Assembly: GCA_002450755.1 (NCBI GenBank)
Contig: DKAI01000077.1
Location: 12,694 to 27,374 of the forward strand
Source of the DNA: Deltaproteobacteria bacterium UBA6930
Lineage (GTDB): Bacteria; Myxococcota_A; UBA9160; UBA6930
Reading direction: 5' to 3'
Length of the DNA stretch: 14,681 nt
The position numbers were made by a program, and so were the translations under genes. Under the pieces are notes generated by a model. It did not search any database. It was not told where the DNA came from and saw only the letters and a list, made by a program, of their open reading frames with translations. Positions 7,599-14,681 of the stretch are shown here, in pieces; the first letter of the stretch is position 1; every line of letters starts with the position of its first letter.

Positions 7599-9512
7599 GT
7601 GTTAATCTCGGTGTTCGTGGAACACGCTGAACCCAGTTTTATCTTCGCTTTAGCTCTGGCTGCCGGAGTCAGCGCGCAGGTCTTAGCCAGACATTTGCGT
7701 ATCCCAAGTATTGTGCTGCTGATTGCCACAGGTGTCCTGCTCGGGCCAGACGTGCTGGGTTGGGTGGTCCCCTCTGAGCTTGGAAACGGACTATTTCAAA
7801 TCGTGAGGTTGGCTGTCGCCATCATTCTTTTCGAAGGTGGCCTCAACCTCGAACTCAGGCGGCTTCGCAAAGAAAATAAACCCATAAGAAATTTGGTAAC
7901 TATTGGTGCTCTGGTTACAGGAGTCCTGGGAGCCGCTGCCGCCAAAGTCTTTATGGACTGGGATTGGTCCCTTGCCGCACTTTTCGGTGCCCTGGTCGTC
8001 GTTACGGGACCCACTGTTATCAAGCCACTGCTACGGATTGTCCGTCTCAAACCCCGTGTGGCCACGATCCTCGAGGCCGAAGGTGTGTTGATCGACCCCG
8101 TAGGTGCCATATTAGCGGCGGTAACAGTGGAAGTCCTAGTTCAAGCAAGTATGGATCCACTTTTGAGCGGTATCTTCCTTCGTCTCGGATTCGGGACGAT
8201 CACGGGTCTACTCGCCGGGTGTGCTATCGGATTGCTTCTCAAATTCCCTCGCGTCATCCCAGAAGGATTCGCAAATATCGCAACGCTCGGGATGGTTCTT
8301 CTCCTTTTCGAATCCTGCGACATGTGGTTACCAGAAAGTGGGATTTTGGCCGTTACGATCGCGGGCGTAGTTGTTGGAAACTTTCCGGGTACACGCGTTG
8401 CGAGGGAACTTGGTGAATTCGAGGAATACCTAACCATAGCTTTGATAGCACTCCTCTTCGTCCTCCTTGCGGCAGATATTCGAATTGCAACGGTAATCAG
8501 CCTTGGGCTTTCAGGGATTTTGACCGTAGGAGCTCTGGTCTTCGCCATACGTCCAGCAAACGTTTTATTAAGTACTTATAAATCTGACCTTACTTGGAAG
8601 GAAAAGTTATTTTTGTCCTGGGTAGCACCTCGTGGCGTGGTAGCCGCCGCGATTGCATCCTTGTTCGCTGCAATTTTGGACAGCGAGGGCGTTGCGGGAG
8701 CTTCTGAATTCCAGGCTCTCGTATTCCTAACAATCGCCGTGACCGTTATCCTCCAAGGTGGCACCGCTCCCATATTGGCCCGCGTCTTGGACTTGCGGCT
8801 TCCGGTTAGGGACAGTTACGTGATTCTCGGCGCAGAAGATCTTTCATTTTCTTTAGCGAACTGCCTGAGCCAGAAAGGACAACGTGTCGTTTTTGTCGAC
8901 AGCAACCCGAACCATTGCAGGGCCGCCCAAGAACGTGGTTACCAAGTTGTCTATGGCAACGCATTGGCTTTCGCGACTCTATCCCGCGCCAGACTCGAAC
9001 GGGCCTATGCGGCTCTGGGAATTACCTCCAACGACGAGGTCAACAGTATGTTTGCGAGAGAGGCCTCTGACGACTTTGACGTCCATCGTACATTCGTTGC
9101 ACGGTCGAGAGAACAATCTTCCGTGCGTGATCGGCTCCTAGAAAAGCAGGGCAGTCGTGCTCTTTTCGATGCTCCCACAGATGTTGGCCGATGGAACATT
9201 CGCTTCAGACACTCATCGGCTTCAGTTCGGAGAATTCTTTACATGGGCCTCAAAGAGGATACTAAAGCAAGTATCCCAGGATCGACGGATGGATACGTAA
9301 TGCTCACCGTTGAACGCGACGACTCGATCGAACCCATGTTTGAAGGATTTGAAGCGAGAGAGGGAGATCGAGTGAACGTTGCGATTTACGAGCCAGAGAT
9401 CGAAAGCGTAATCCAGCACCTAAACCAGAAGGGCTGGGTAATGGATGAAGAAGATAGGGGGAGCCTCCCAGAAAATATCGCCGAAAAAAAAGCCCCTAAG
9501 AATAGCTCGTAA
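7599..9512 (+). CDS. Cation/proton antiporter (NhaP-like) with C-terminal TrkA-N/RCK domain
   Basis: This inner-membrane Na+(K+)/H+ antiporter has 637 residues. About a dozen hydrophobic segments occupy residues 12-395. Family motifs are RIPSIVLLIATGVLLGP (34-50), FEGGLNL (78-84), TGPTVIKPLLR (136-146), EGVLIDPVGA (161-170, with D166-P167 at the ion site) and APRGVVAAAIASL (343-355). Residue 406 starts a cytosolic Rossmann-like TrkA-N domain (SYVILGAEDLSF) that ends in FVDSNPNHCRAAQERG and GNAL. A further C-terminal segment follows residue 540. The nucleotide-binding turn has one Gly instead of GxGxxG, which I recall as usual for this subgroup. The GTG start is the most upstream conventional start in frame, but no good Shine-Dalgarno precedes it, so the start is uncertain by a few codons. 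The protein probably serves pH or cation homeostasis gated by its nucleotide-binding tail. Confidence 0.9.
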   Translation: MLISVFVEHAEPSFIFALALAAGVSAQVLARHLRIPSIVLLIATGVLLGPDVLGWVVPSELGNGLFQIVRLAVAIILFEGGLNLELRRLRKENKPIRNLVTIGALVTGVLGAAAAKVFMDWDWSLAALFGALVVVTGPTVIKPLLRIVRLKPRVATILEAEGVLIDPVGAILAAVTVEVLVQASMDPLLSGIFLRLGFGTITGLLAGCAIGLLLKFPRVIPEGFANIATLGMVLLLFESCDMWLPESGILAVTIAGVVVGNFPGTRVARELGEFEEYLTIALIALLFVLLAADIRIATVISLGLSGILTVGALVFAIRPANVLLSTYKSDLTWKEKLFLSWVAPRGVVAAAIASLFAAILDSEGVAGASEFQALVFLTIAVTVILQGGTAPILARVLDLRLPVRDSYVILGAEDLSFSLANCLSQKGQRVVFVDSNPNHCRAAQERGYQVVYGNALAFATLSRARLERAYAALGITSNDEVNSMFAREASDDFDVHRTFVARSREQSSVRDRLLEKQGSRALFDAPTDVGRWNIRFRHSSASVRRILYMGLKEDTKASIPGSTDGYVMLTVERDDSIEPMFEGFEAREGDRVNVAIYEPEIESVIQHLNQKGWVMDEEDRGSLPENIAEKKAPKNSS

Positions 9513-9557
9513 AAGTTTAAAGACGAGACTTTTCATCGCAGTCATTTTGCCGTAGAA

Positions 9558-9607
9558 CCAAGGGTCGGTTGAACGAACGAGACTACAGGGTATAGGACTG
9601 CCCTTGG
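9558..9607. repeat. 7-bp inverted repeat CCAAGGG/CCCTTGG around a candidate promoter
   Basis: CCAAGGG at 9558-9564 and CCCTTGG at 9601-9607 are perfect inverted copies separated by 36 bp. The right half covers the expected transcription start of the promoter between them. This could be a pair of half-sites for a regulator or chance, since the same 7-mer occurs elsewhere in coding sequence. Confidence 0.3.
9569..9596 (+). promoter_or_regulatory. Candidate sigma-70 promoter for the helicase operon
   Basis: TTGAAC at 9569-9574 and TATAGG at 9591-9596 are separated by 16 bp and each matches four of six consensus bases. Transcription would begin near 9603, about 25 nt before the TTG start of the helicase gene. 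The position after the antiporter stop makes this the natural start of the rightward operon. Support is only by eye. Confidence 0.35.
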
Positions 9608-9627
9608 CTGACTGAAAGAGGTGATCG

Positions 9628-11787
9628 TTGTCAGATCAAAGGTCCAACACGAAGGACGAACAGAACCCTTCTCAAGACGAAATCGTACGAGAAGAACTAG
9701 AACTCCTGGACTTGGTTTCTGCGGGTCTAGAGAACCGTTCAAGCTCATCTATCGACGTGGAAAAAAACGTCATAAAAGAGCTCGAACTCATACGCGAGGA
9801 GCTACTCAGAGGAAAGCCCGACATGCTCGAACGCTCGGCTCTTACTACACGGTGGACTGTCCAGTCATCCCTTCTGAAACGTCTCCAGGAAAACCGCGCA
9901 GCTCCAGTCGTGGATCCGGAGTGCCCCTATTTCGCCCACCTTTGTTTAGAAGAAGCGGGTAAAGAACGGGACGTCTGTATCGGGCGTGCAACCTGTCTCG
10001 AAAACGGTTTAAGGATTGTGGACTGGCGTCATGCTCCAATCGCTAAAATTTTTTACAGGTACCGACAGGGCGAATTTTATGAGGAGGAGGTCAGCGGACA
10101 GACACGAGAAGGGGAGGTCATTTCAAGAAGAACGGTCTCTATTTCAGGAGGGAAGCTCCACAGAATAGAAGCTCCTGAAGGAATCTACAATTCGTTAGGA
10201 GAAAACAACTGGGAAAGAAAGTCTAATAAGACGCCGAAGCTTGCAGGAGGCGAGGGCTTTGCGCTTCGTTTTCACACTGAAGGTCAAGGTTCAGAAAGAA
10301 AACTCGGAACAACGATTTTAGGTAAAACAGATCGGCTCGATCGTCGGCTTCCTGATATCGCTGGATTGATAGATCCCGCCCAATTTTCCCTAATTTCCCG
10401 CCCATCATCAGGGTTCGTGGCAATCAGGGGGGCTGCCGGATCGGGTAAGACCACCGTGGCACTTCACCGAATTGCTTACCTGGCTTACGAGGATGAGAGT
10501 TTAAACTCAGCGGATACGCTTTTTCTCGTCTTTTCACCTGCTCTTCGTGACTACGTCGCACATGTTCTTCCTGCTCTTGGGGTACCAAATGTGAGAATTC
10601 TTACCTTTGGCGAGTGGGCAGGCGATCTGCGCCACAGGCTTTTCCCCCGACTTCCACGAGAACAAAGGGCGAATACCCCTGGACTAGTAGAAAGACTGAA
10701 ACTTCACCCAGCTCTTGGCAAAGCTCTGGAGGCCAGAGTTTCCGACAACCCCGGCACTGCAGACGTCAATCAAGTGATTGATGATTGGGGCAGCGTCCTA
10801 ACGCAAGTTGATCTCCTTGAAAAAGTCTTTAGAGAACATGCGCCCGATGCCTTTAGCAGGAGGCAACTCGAAGAAATCTGCACTTGGTGTCGGAAAGCTC
10901 ACGAAGAACTCTCAAACGCGTTAAGCGGTGATCCAAATGCAAAGCCGGAACTTGACCCCGAGGACGACGCACTTCTTCTGAGGGCTTGGCAATTACGCAT
11001 TGGACCCCTTCCAGGTGCTAACCGACGTTCTCTTGCTTATAAACATATTGCCATTGACGAGGTACAAGATTTCTCTCCTCTCGAGGTTAGAGTGCTGCTG
11101 GACTGTCTCGATGAACAAAAAAGCGTGACCTTGGCAGGAGACACTCAACAACATCTGGTGAAAGACTCCGGATTTACATCTTGGGAGAAATTTTTCAACG
11201 ATCTGGGAATAGCGGGAACGGAAGTTAACACACTGGAAGTCAGCTATCGGTCCTCTCGACCTATTACGGACTTTGCACTATCTGTACTTGGGGAACTCAG
11301 AGACGTCAACACGCCTGTTACTACAGTAAGAGAGGGACCGCCCGTCGAATGTTTCGAGTTCACCGATGAAGGGGCCTGTGTCGCGTTCTTGGCAGAGTCT
11401 CTTTGCGCTCTCGCCAGCGAAGAACCGTTAGCATCCATAGCGCTCCTCACTCCGGACGAACAAATCAGCGAAAGCTACTACTCTGGTCTATCGGATAGCG
11501 ACGTACCAGGTATACACCTAGTGACTCATCAAGACTTCCAATTCGGTCCAGGTGTTGAAATCACTGAAATTGATCAAGCGAAAGGACTAGAGTTTGACTA
11601 TGTAATTATCATTTCCGCGAGTGCCGTCCACTATCCCGCAAACGCAGAAGCTAGGAGACGACTCCACGTCGGATCCACTAGGGCTATTCATCAACTTTGG
11701 CTTATGACGACAGAACCTATCTCTCCAGTTGTTAGCGAAAGCATGTTAAATAGTGAACTCGACAAACCTTCAGAAGGATGCGGTTGA
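9628..11787 (+). CDS. HelD-like superfamily 1 helicase/ATPase (UvrD/PcrA fold)
   Basis: The 719-residue protein has a complete set of SF1 helicase motifs. They are Walker A GAAGSGKTT (268-276), motif Ia LFLVFSPALRDY (298-309), Walker B IDEVQD (476-481), motif III LAGDTQQ (502-508), motif IV SYRS (539-542), motif V DQAKGLEFDYV (649-659) and motif VI LHVGSTRA (679-686). The first 90 residues are helical and charged (coiled-coil-like). They are followed by CIGRATCLENGLRIVDWRHAPIAKIFYRY (117-145), the IGR...DWR block typical of HelD proteins. HelD binds RNA polymerase and releases it from stalled complexes using ATP. By analogy this protein may act on RNA polymerase, though a DNA-repair helicase is possible. 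TTG is the start, with AAGAGGTGA at 9616-9624. It heads a run of five rightward genes. Confidence 0.85.
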   Translation: MSDQRSNTKDEQNPSQDEIVREELELLDLVSAGLENRSSSSIDVEKNVIKELELIREELLRGKPDMLERSALTTRWTVQSSLLKRLQENRAAPVVDPECPYFAHLCLEEAGKERDVCIGRATCLENGLRIVDWRHAPIAKIFYRYRQGEFYEEEVSGQTREGEVISRRTVSISGGKLHRIEAPEGIYNSLGENNWERKSNKTPKLAGGEGFALRFHTEGQGSERKLGTTILGKTDRLDRRLPDIAGLIDPAQFSLISRPSSGFVAIRGAAGSGKTTVALHRIAYLAYEDESLNSADTLFLVFSPALRDYVAHVLPALGVPNVRILTFGEWAGDLRHRLFPRLPREQRANTPGLVERLKLHPALGKALEARVSDNPGTADVNQVIDDWGSVLTQVDLLEKVFREHAPDAFSRRQLEEICTWCRKAHEELSNALSGDPNAKPELDPEDDALLLRAWQLRIGPLPGANRRSLAYKHIAIDEVQDFSPLEVRVLLDCLDEQKSVTLAGDTQQHLVKDSGFTSWEKFFNDLGIAGTEVNTLEVSYRSSRPITDFALSVLGELRDVNTPVTTVREGPPVECFEFTDEGACVAFLAESLCALASEEPLASIALLTPDEQISESYYSGLSDSDVPGIHLVTHQDFQFGPGVEITEIDQAKGLEFDYVIIISASAVHYPANAEARRRLHVGSTRAIHQLWLMTTEPISPVVSESMLNSELDKPSEGCG

Positions 11788-11810
11788 GAAGAGAACCTAG
11801 GAGCCTATAA

Positions 11811-12152
11811 ATGAAAGAATCCCCCGCCGATTCCCCATGCCCCATCTGTACAAAAGATTCTCCAAAGCTATTGGGCAAAGACCTTGCTATTCAGCTTGGC
11901 ACTCTAAAAAGCGAATGGCAGGCAATCGATAATCATCGCCTGAAAAAGCGCTTTAGTTTTAAAGACTTCTCCTCTGCCCTGACCTATGTAAATCACGTTG
12001 CTGCATTAGCTGAAGAGGTAAACCATCATCCAGATCTTCATCTTTCGTGGGGACAGGTGATTATCGAGGTGTGGAGCCACGTAATCAACGGAATTTCTCA
12101 AACAGACATCGTCTTCGCCGCGAAATGCGACAGAATTTTTGAGGAAATGTAA
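11811..12152 (+). CDS. phhB: 4a-hydroxytetrahydrobiopterin dehydratase (pterin-4a-carbinolamine dehydratase)
   Basis: This 113-residue cytosolic enzyme dehydrates 4a-hydroxytetrahydropterin, recycling the cofactor of aromatic amino acid hydroxylases. The family signature is EVNHHPDLHLSWGQVIIE starting at residue 69, with H72, H73 and P74, then SH90VINGISQTD for the third active-site His. The N-terminus is unusual in carrying one CPIC pair (C10, C13) before the fold begins near residue 20; a single pair is not enough for a standard zinc knuckle. ATG follows AGGAG (11799-11803) by 7 nt, and the gene starts 23 nt after the helicase stop, so it is co-transcribed. No phenylalanine hydroxylase gene is in the window. 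Some members of this family serve other roles, such as molybdopterin-related ones, so the symbol is by family likeness. Confidence 0.88.
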   Translation: MKESPADSPCPICTKDSPKLLGKDLAIQLGTLKSEWQAIDNHRLKKRFSFKDFSSALTYVNHVAALAEEVNHHPDLHLSWGQVIIEVWSHVINGISQTDIVFAAKCDRIFEEM

Positions 12153-12183
12153 TCTTTCACCAATGTACGGCTAAGCTACAGCC

Positions 12184-12789
12184 ATGGCGAAATTAGAATT
12201 TTTCTTCGATTGCTCCAGTCCCTGGACTTATTTGGCCTTCCATGAGATAGAAAGGCTCGCGCGCGAAACAGAAGCGCACCTCGTTTGGAAACCGTTTCTT
12301 GTTGGCGGAGTCTTCAACACCATCAACCCCAGTGTCTATCAATCCCGCGAAACCCCGGTTTTACCGAAAGCCCGGTACATGAAAAAAGACCTTCAAGATT
12401 GGGCAAGTTATCGCGGAATCAAAATCGGTTGGCCTGAGGTCTTCCCGGTCAATAGCGTAAAAGCAATGCGGGGGGCCTTCCTTGCAATCGAAAAGGAATG
12501 TATCGGTCGCTATGCCAGAAAGGTTTTTGAAGCTTATTGGGGAGAGCTTCGGGACATCTCGAAAGATACAGTTCTGAAAAGCATCGTTAATGCCATTGGC
12601 CTAGACGAAAGCGAGTTCTTCGATGCGATAGCAATGCAAAAATATAAGGATAAGCTCCGCAATAATACCGAAGAGCTCATTGAACGCGGAGGCTTCGGAA
12701 CCCCCACTATCTTCGTGAACGAAACAAATATGTTCTTTGGACAAGATCGCTTGTCTCTTGTCCGAAAAGCTTTAGAAGAGGCAAAGTAG
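12184..12789 (+). CDS. 2-hydroxychromene-2-carboxylate isomerase / GST kappa-like DsbA-family protein
   Basis: The 201-residue protein is a thioredoxin-fold member of the DsbA/kappa-GST group close to 2-hydroxychromene-2-carboxylate isomerase (NahD of naphthalene degradation). The active-site segment is FFFDCSSPWTYLA (residues 6-18), with Ser before Pro13 as in the isomerases, not a CxxC disulfide site. GGFGTPTIFV (169-178) contains the cis-Pro loop, and FFGQDRL (184-190) is the usual C-terminal signature. It is predicted to be cytosolic and glutathione-dependent, with no signal peptide. The ATG has no clear Shine-Dalgarno, so translation may depend on the upstream gene 31 nt away. Members of this family are widespread outside naphthalene pathways, so the true substrate is unknown. 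Confidence 0.85.
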   Translation: MAKLEFFFDCSSPWTYLAFHEIERLARETEAHLVWKPFLVGGVFNTINPSVYQSRETPVLPKARYMKKDLQDWASYRGIKIGWPEVFPVNSVKAMRGAFLAIEKECIGRYARKVFEAYWGELRDISKDTVLKSIVNAIGLDESEFFDAIAMQKYKDKLRNNTEELIERGGFGTPTIFVNETNMFFGQDRLSLVRKALEEAK

Positions 12790-12794
12790 ATTGA

Positions 12795-13814
12795 ATGAGC
12801 AACGATAAACGTGGTCGAAAAGTAGCCATCGTAGGTGCAACTGGTGCCGTTGGCGAGGTCCTTCTATCGGTACTTGAAGAACGAAATTTTCCGATCAAAG
12901 ACCTTCTGCCATTGGCTAGCAAAAACGATGGGCGATCTGTGCGTTTCAAAGGAAAGAGCCTTCCTGTAATGGAAACTACGGAAACGGCATTTCAGGACAT
13001 CGATTTCGCTTTTTTCGCAGCGACCGGGTCCCTCTCCAAAAAGCTTGCGCCGATTGTTGCAGAATGCGGAGGAATCGCGATCGACAAGTCAAGCACTTGG
13101 CGACTTGATGCATCGGTTCCATTAGTGGTCCCCGAAATCAACCCTGATGCCTTGGATAAGCACAAGGGAATCGTTGCGTGCCCGAATTGTACAACCATCG
13201 GCTTCGTCATGGCTTTAGAACCCATTCGCCGGAAGGCAGGACTACAAAATGTGGTAGTGACAACGATGCAAGCCGTAAGCGGTGCTGGGAAACCGGGGAT
13301 AGAAGAACTTGAGAGTCAACTCGAATCGATTTCTCGTGGCGAAGAACCCCTTAATTCGACATTTGCCGCTCCTATAGCCGCGAATGTTATCCCGTTGTGC
13401 GAGGGTTTTAGACCAGATGGATTTTCTACCGAGGAAGTGAAGTTACTTTTCGAAACTCGGAAAATATTGGATTCCCATGCCCTCAACGTTTCCATGACTT
13501 GCGTTCGCGTTCCTGTCCCTATCGGGCACTCCGCATCGATATTAATAGAGACGGAAAGCCCACTCTCGCCTGAGGAGGCACGAAAAGCTTACGAAGCCTT
13601 CCCCGGTGTTCGCCTATTGGATGATCCCGAAAATAATGTATTCCCCACTCCACGAGATGCAGCTGGTACTGACGACGTTATTATAGGCCGAATTCGACGC
13701 GACCTCGCTTCTCCTGCGCTTTGGGTATGGCAGGTATCGGATAATTTACGTAAAGGGGCCGCGACCAATGCAGTTCAGATCGCTGAGGAAATGATGGCCC
13801 GCGGTCTTAAGTGA
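12795..13814 (+). CDS. asd: Aspartate-semialdehyde dehydrogenase
   Basis: Asd reduces beta-aspartyl phosphate to aspartate semialdehyde with NADPH, the branch point for lysine/diaminopimelate, threonine and methionine. The 339-residue protein has the N-terminal Rossmann motif VAIVGATGAVGEVLL (10-24), catalytic C132 in ACPNCTT, Q159 in TTMQAVSGAGKPG, substrate-binding R238 and catalytic H245 in CVRVPVPIGHSAS. It ends in the usual helix DNLRKGAATNAVQIAEEM. The length is typical of the shorter (Gram-positive/archaeal-like) class also found in many Proteobacteria. The ATG is 5 nt after the isomerase-like gene stop, without a strong Shine-Dalgarno, and the stop overlaps the next gene. All key residues are present, so function is confident. 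Confidence 0.95.
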   Translation: MSNDKRGRKVAIVGATGAVGEVLLSVLEERNFPIKDLLPLASKNDGRSVRFKGKSLPVMETTETAFQDIDFAFFAATGSLSKKLAPIVAECGGIAIDKSSTWRLDASVPLVVPEINPDALDKHKGIVACPNCTTIGFVMALEPIRRKAGLQNVVVTTMQAVSGAGKPGIEELESQLESISRGEEPLNSTFAAPIAANVIPLCEGFRPDGFSTEEVKLLFETRKILDSHALNVSMTCVRVPVPIGHSASILIETESPLSPEEARKAYEAFPGVRLLDDPENNVFPTPRDAAGTDDVIIGRIRRDLASPALWVWQVSDNLRKGAATNAVQIAEEMMARGLK

Positions 13815-14221
13815 GATTTGGCTTAACTCCAAACTTTCTGGTTGTGGGAAAGTATATTCTTTTCCAAATACCAGGTTGGGCAGCCGCGATAGGCCTGGCC
13901 TGGTGGGCAAGCAGTAGTCTGGGGCTAGAAAAATTCTGGGCAATTGTGGCGGTCGTACTATGGATCCTGAAAGATGCAGTTCTTTACCCATTCGTTCGAA
14001 CAGCATACTCCATGAAGCCAGGCGAAGGAGGGGCTCCTAAGAAAGGTGCTATTGCTACCGCAACCGAAAATCTCAATCCAGAAGGTTATGTTCGAGTGAA
14101 CGCCGAGCTTTGGCGTGCCAGAATATCAAGGGGAACTAGAGCGATCAAACCTGGAGAAACCGTCGAAGTTCAAAAAGTGGACGGTCTAACTCTTATAGTT
14201 TCCGCTACCGACCCAGGATAA
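13811..14221 (+). CDS. Short NfeD-like membrane protein with C-terminal OB-fold
   Basis: This 136-residue protein has two predicted membrane helices (about 14-35 and 42-63) and a soluble C-terminal beta domain of the NfeD type. The latter reads ATATENLNPEGYVRVNAELWRA (82-103), then I-x-P-G-x-x-V-x-V and VDGLTLIV (123-130). NfeD proteins usually work beside stomatin/SPFH proteins in membrane quality control, and this short form lacks the ClpP-like protease domain. The GTG start overlaps the asd stop by 4 nt (GTGA) and has no own Shine-Dalgarno, so coupled translation is likely. No stomatin gene lies within the window. Family call is good; cellular role is inferred. Confidence 0.8.
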   Translation: MRFGLTPNFLVVGKYILFQIPGWAAAIGLAWWASSSLGLEKFWAIVAVVLWILKDAVLYPFVRTAYSMKPGEGGAPKKGAIATATENLNPEGYVRVNAELWRARISRGTRAIKPGETVEVQKVDGLTLIVSATDPG

Positions 14222-14471
14222 TTCTCGATATCGAAAGAAGATGAGATAATCTTTCATCCCTTTCTTCTAAAGAACCATCACCAGGTGAAAGCTCCCGAAA
14301 CTCAGAGTCTTCAAGAGCTACAATGGCTTGCGCACTGAGTGTAAGATTTTCCTTTGCCGTCAGCTGTGCGGCGGAAATAGCCACTCGCACACTCTCGCAA
14401 TCAGTGTTGGTTTTTTCTAGAAACTCCAAGAGCAAATCGATGGAACGTACAAATTCACCCCTTACCGACAT
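14205..14471 (-). CDS. Hypothetical small helical protein, 88 residues
   Basis: I do not recognise this protein. It is rich in Leu, Glu and Ser, has no signal peptide or membrane segment, and appears almost fully helical (IDLLLEFLEKTNTDCESVRV, then AQLTAKENLTLSAQAIVAL). The ATG lies 3 nt after the nitroreductase stop codon on the same strand, which supports a real co-translated gene, although the Shine-Dalgarno is weak. Its 3' end overlaps the convergent NfeD gene by 17 nt. It could be a small binding partner of the nitroreductase or a spurious frame; amino acid composition favours a real protein. Confidence 0.5.
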   Translation of the reverse strand: MSVRGEFVRSIDLLLEFLEKTNTDCESVRVAISAAQLTAKENLTLSAQAIVALEDSEFRELSPGDGSLEERDERLSHLLSISRIILGR

Positions 14472-14474
14472 AAT

Positions 14475-14681
14475 CTACTTCGCGCCCCATTGGTTCCAAT
14501 GAGTGAGCTTCGTCGCTGGAACACGTGAGGCTGGCTTGAAGTCTTCCCCGGAGTAATACGCCATCGGCAAAAGCGCAGCCTGTGTAATATTTTCCGGTAG
14601 GCCGAGGATTTCCGCAGTCTCTTTTTCTTTTACAATATGAAGCGTTGTCCATGCCGAACCTATCCCTCGCGCACGCGCGGC
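14475..14681 (-). CDS. Nitroreductase family protein, C-terminal 68 residues (cut by window end)
   Basis: The frame is open to the right edge of the window, so the N-terminal part of the gene lies outside. The visible part reads ARARGIGSAWTTLHIV, then LGLPENITQAALLPMAYYSG, then FKPASRVPATKLTHWNQW and a TAG stop. This is the C-terminal pattern of FMN-dependent nitroreductase/oxidoreductase proteins: a G-x-G-SAWTT helix, the substrate/FMN strand with AL-LP-AY and a terminal W-x-x-W. The likely role is NAD(P)H-dependent reduction of nitro, quinone or related compounds. It is upstream of the 88-residue gene on the same strand. Confidence 0.82.
   Translation of the reverse strand, partial: AARARGIGSAWTTLHIVKEKETAEILGLPENITQAALLPMAYYSGEDFKPASRVPATKLTHWNQWGAK

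Noticed and set aside
7796..8548. Open frames of 104 and 135 codons opposite the antiporter gene
   Set aside because: They are antisense to clear membrane-protein motifs, are rich in Arg, Pro and Ser and have no recognisable fold, as expected of shadow frames.
9511..9533. AAAAGT/ACTTTT hairpin just after the antiporter stop, as a terminator
   Set aside because: The stem has a single G-C pair, the loop is 11 nt and no T run follows, so it is not a credible intrinsic terminator.
9621..9962. 113-codon frame overlapping the start of the helicase gene
   Set aside because: It is very Arg-rich and low-complexity, and the alternative frame has the strong Shine-Dalgarno and the helicase domains.
14455..14652. 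65-codon frame on the minus strand at the right edge
   Set aside because: The neighbouring frame on the same strand reads as a clear nitroreductase C-terminus, so this one is a shadow.

Overview
This window looks like a stretch of chromosome from an uncultured, free-living Gram-negative bacterium. G+C is about one half by eye, genes are tightly packed, and TTG or GTG starts behind good Shine-Dalgarno sites are common. I see no tRNA, rRNA, insertion sequence, integrase, CRISPR array or phage gene. The HelD-like helicase at 9628-11787 resembles, from memory of the family, proteins of Myxococcota and other former Deltaproteobacteria more than the Firmicutes or Actinobacteria type. That is a weak taxonomic hint, and I cannot name a genus.

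Left part (84-7414) is a catabolic region with three transcription units. A leftward pair encodes a Rieske oxygenase alpha subunit and a double hot-dog thioesterase-like protein. A divergent rightward pair encodes a MaoC/FAS1-type acyl dehydratase and a maleylacetate-reductase-like member of the iron-ADH superfamily. A second leftward unit encodes a D-aminoacylase-like amidohydrolase, overlapped by 4 nt (TTGA) with an ACMSD-type amidohydrolase. Together these suggest oxidation and hydrolysis of an aromatic or cyclic carboxylate or amide, followed by CoA-thioester handling. No ring-cleavage enzyme, Rieske reductase, CoA ligase, transporter or regulator lies in the window, so the substrate cannot be read from it.

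Right part (7599-14221) is all rightward and mostly housekeeping. It starts with a CPA-type cation/proton antiporter carrying a cytosolic RCK-like tail. A 115-bp gap holding a candidate promoter flanked by a 7-bp inverted repeat follows. Then comes a compact run: HelD-like helicase, pterin-4a-carbinolamine dehydratase, kappa-class GST/2-hydroxychromene-2-carboxylate isomerase-like protein, aspartate-semialdehyde dehydrogenase (asd) and a short NfeD-like membrane protein. Gaps in the run are 23, 31 and 5 nt, then a 4-nt overlap, so a single operon is likely.

The right edge (14205-14681) is leftward: the C-terminal part of a nitroreductase cut by the window end, then a small 88-residue protein of unknown function whose 3' end overlaps the NfeD gene tail to tail.

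No obviously new system stands out. The points most worth a second look are the uncharacterised catabolic cluster, two of its enzymes with altered metal-site residues, and the HelD-like protein in a Gram-negative housekeeping operon.
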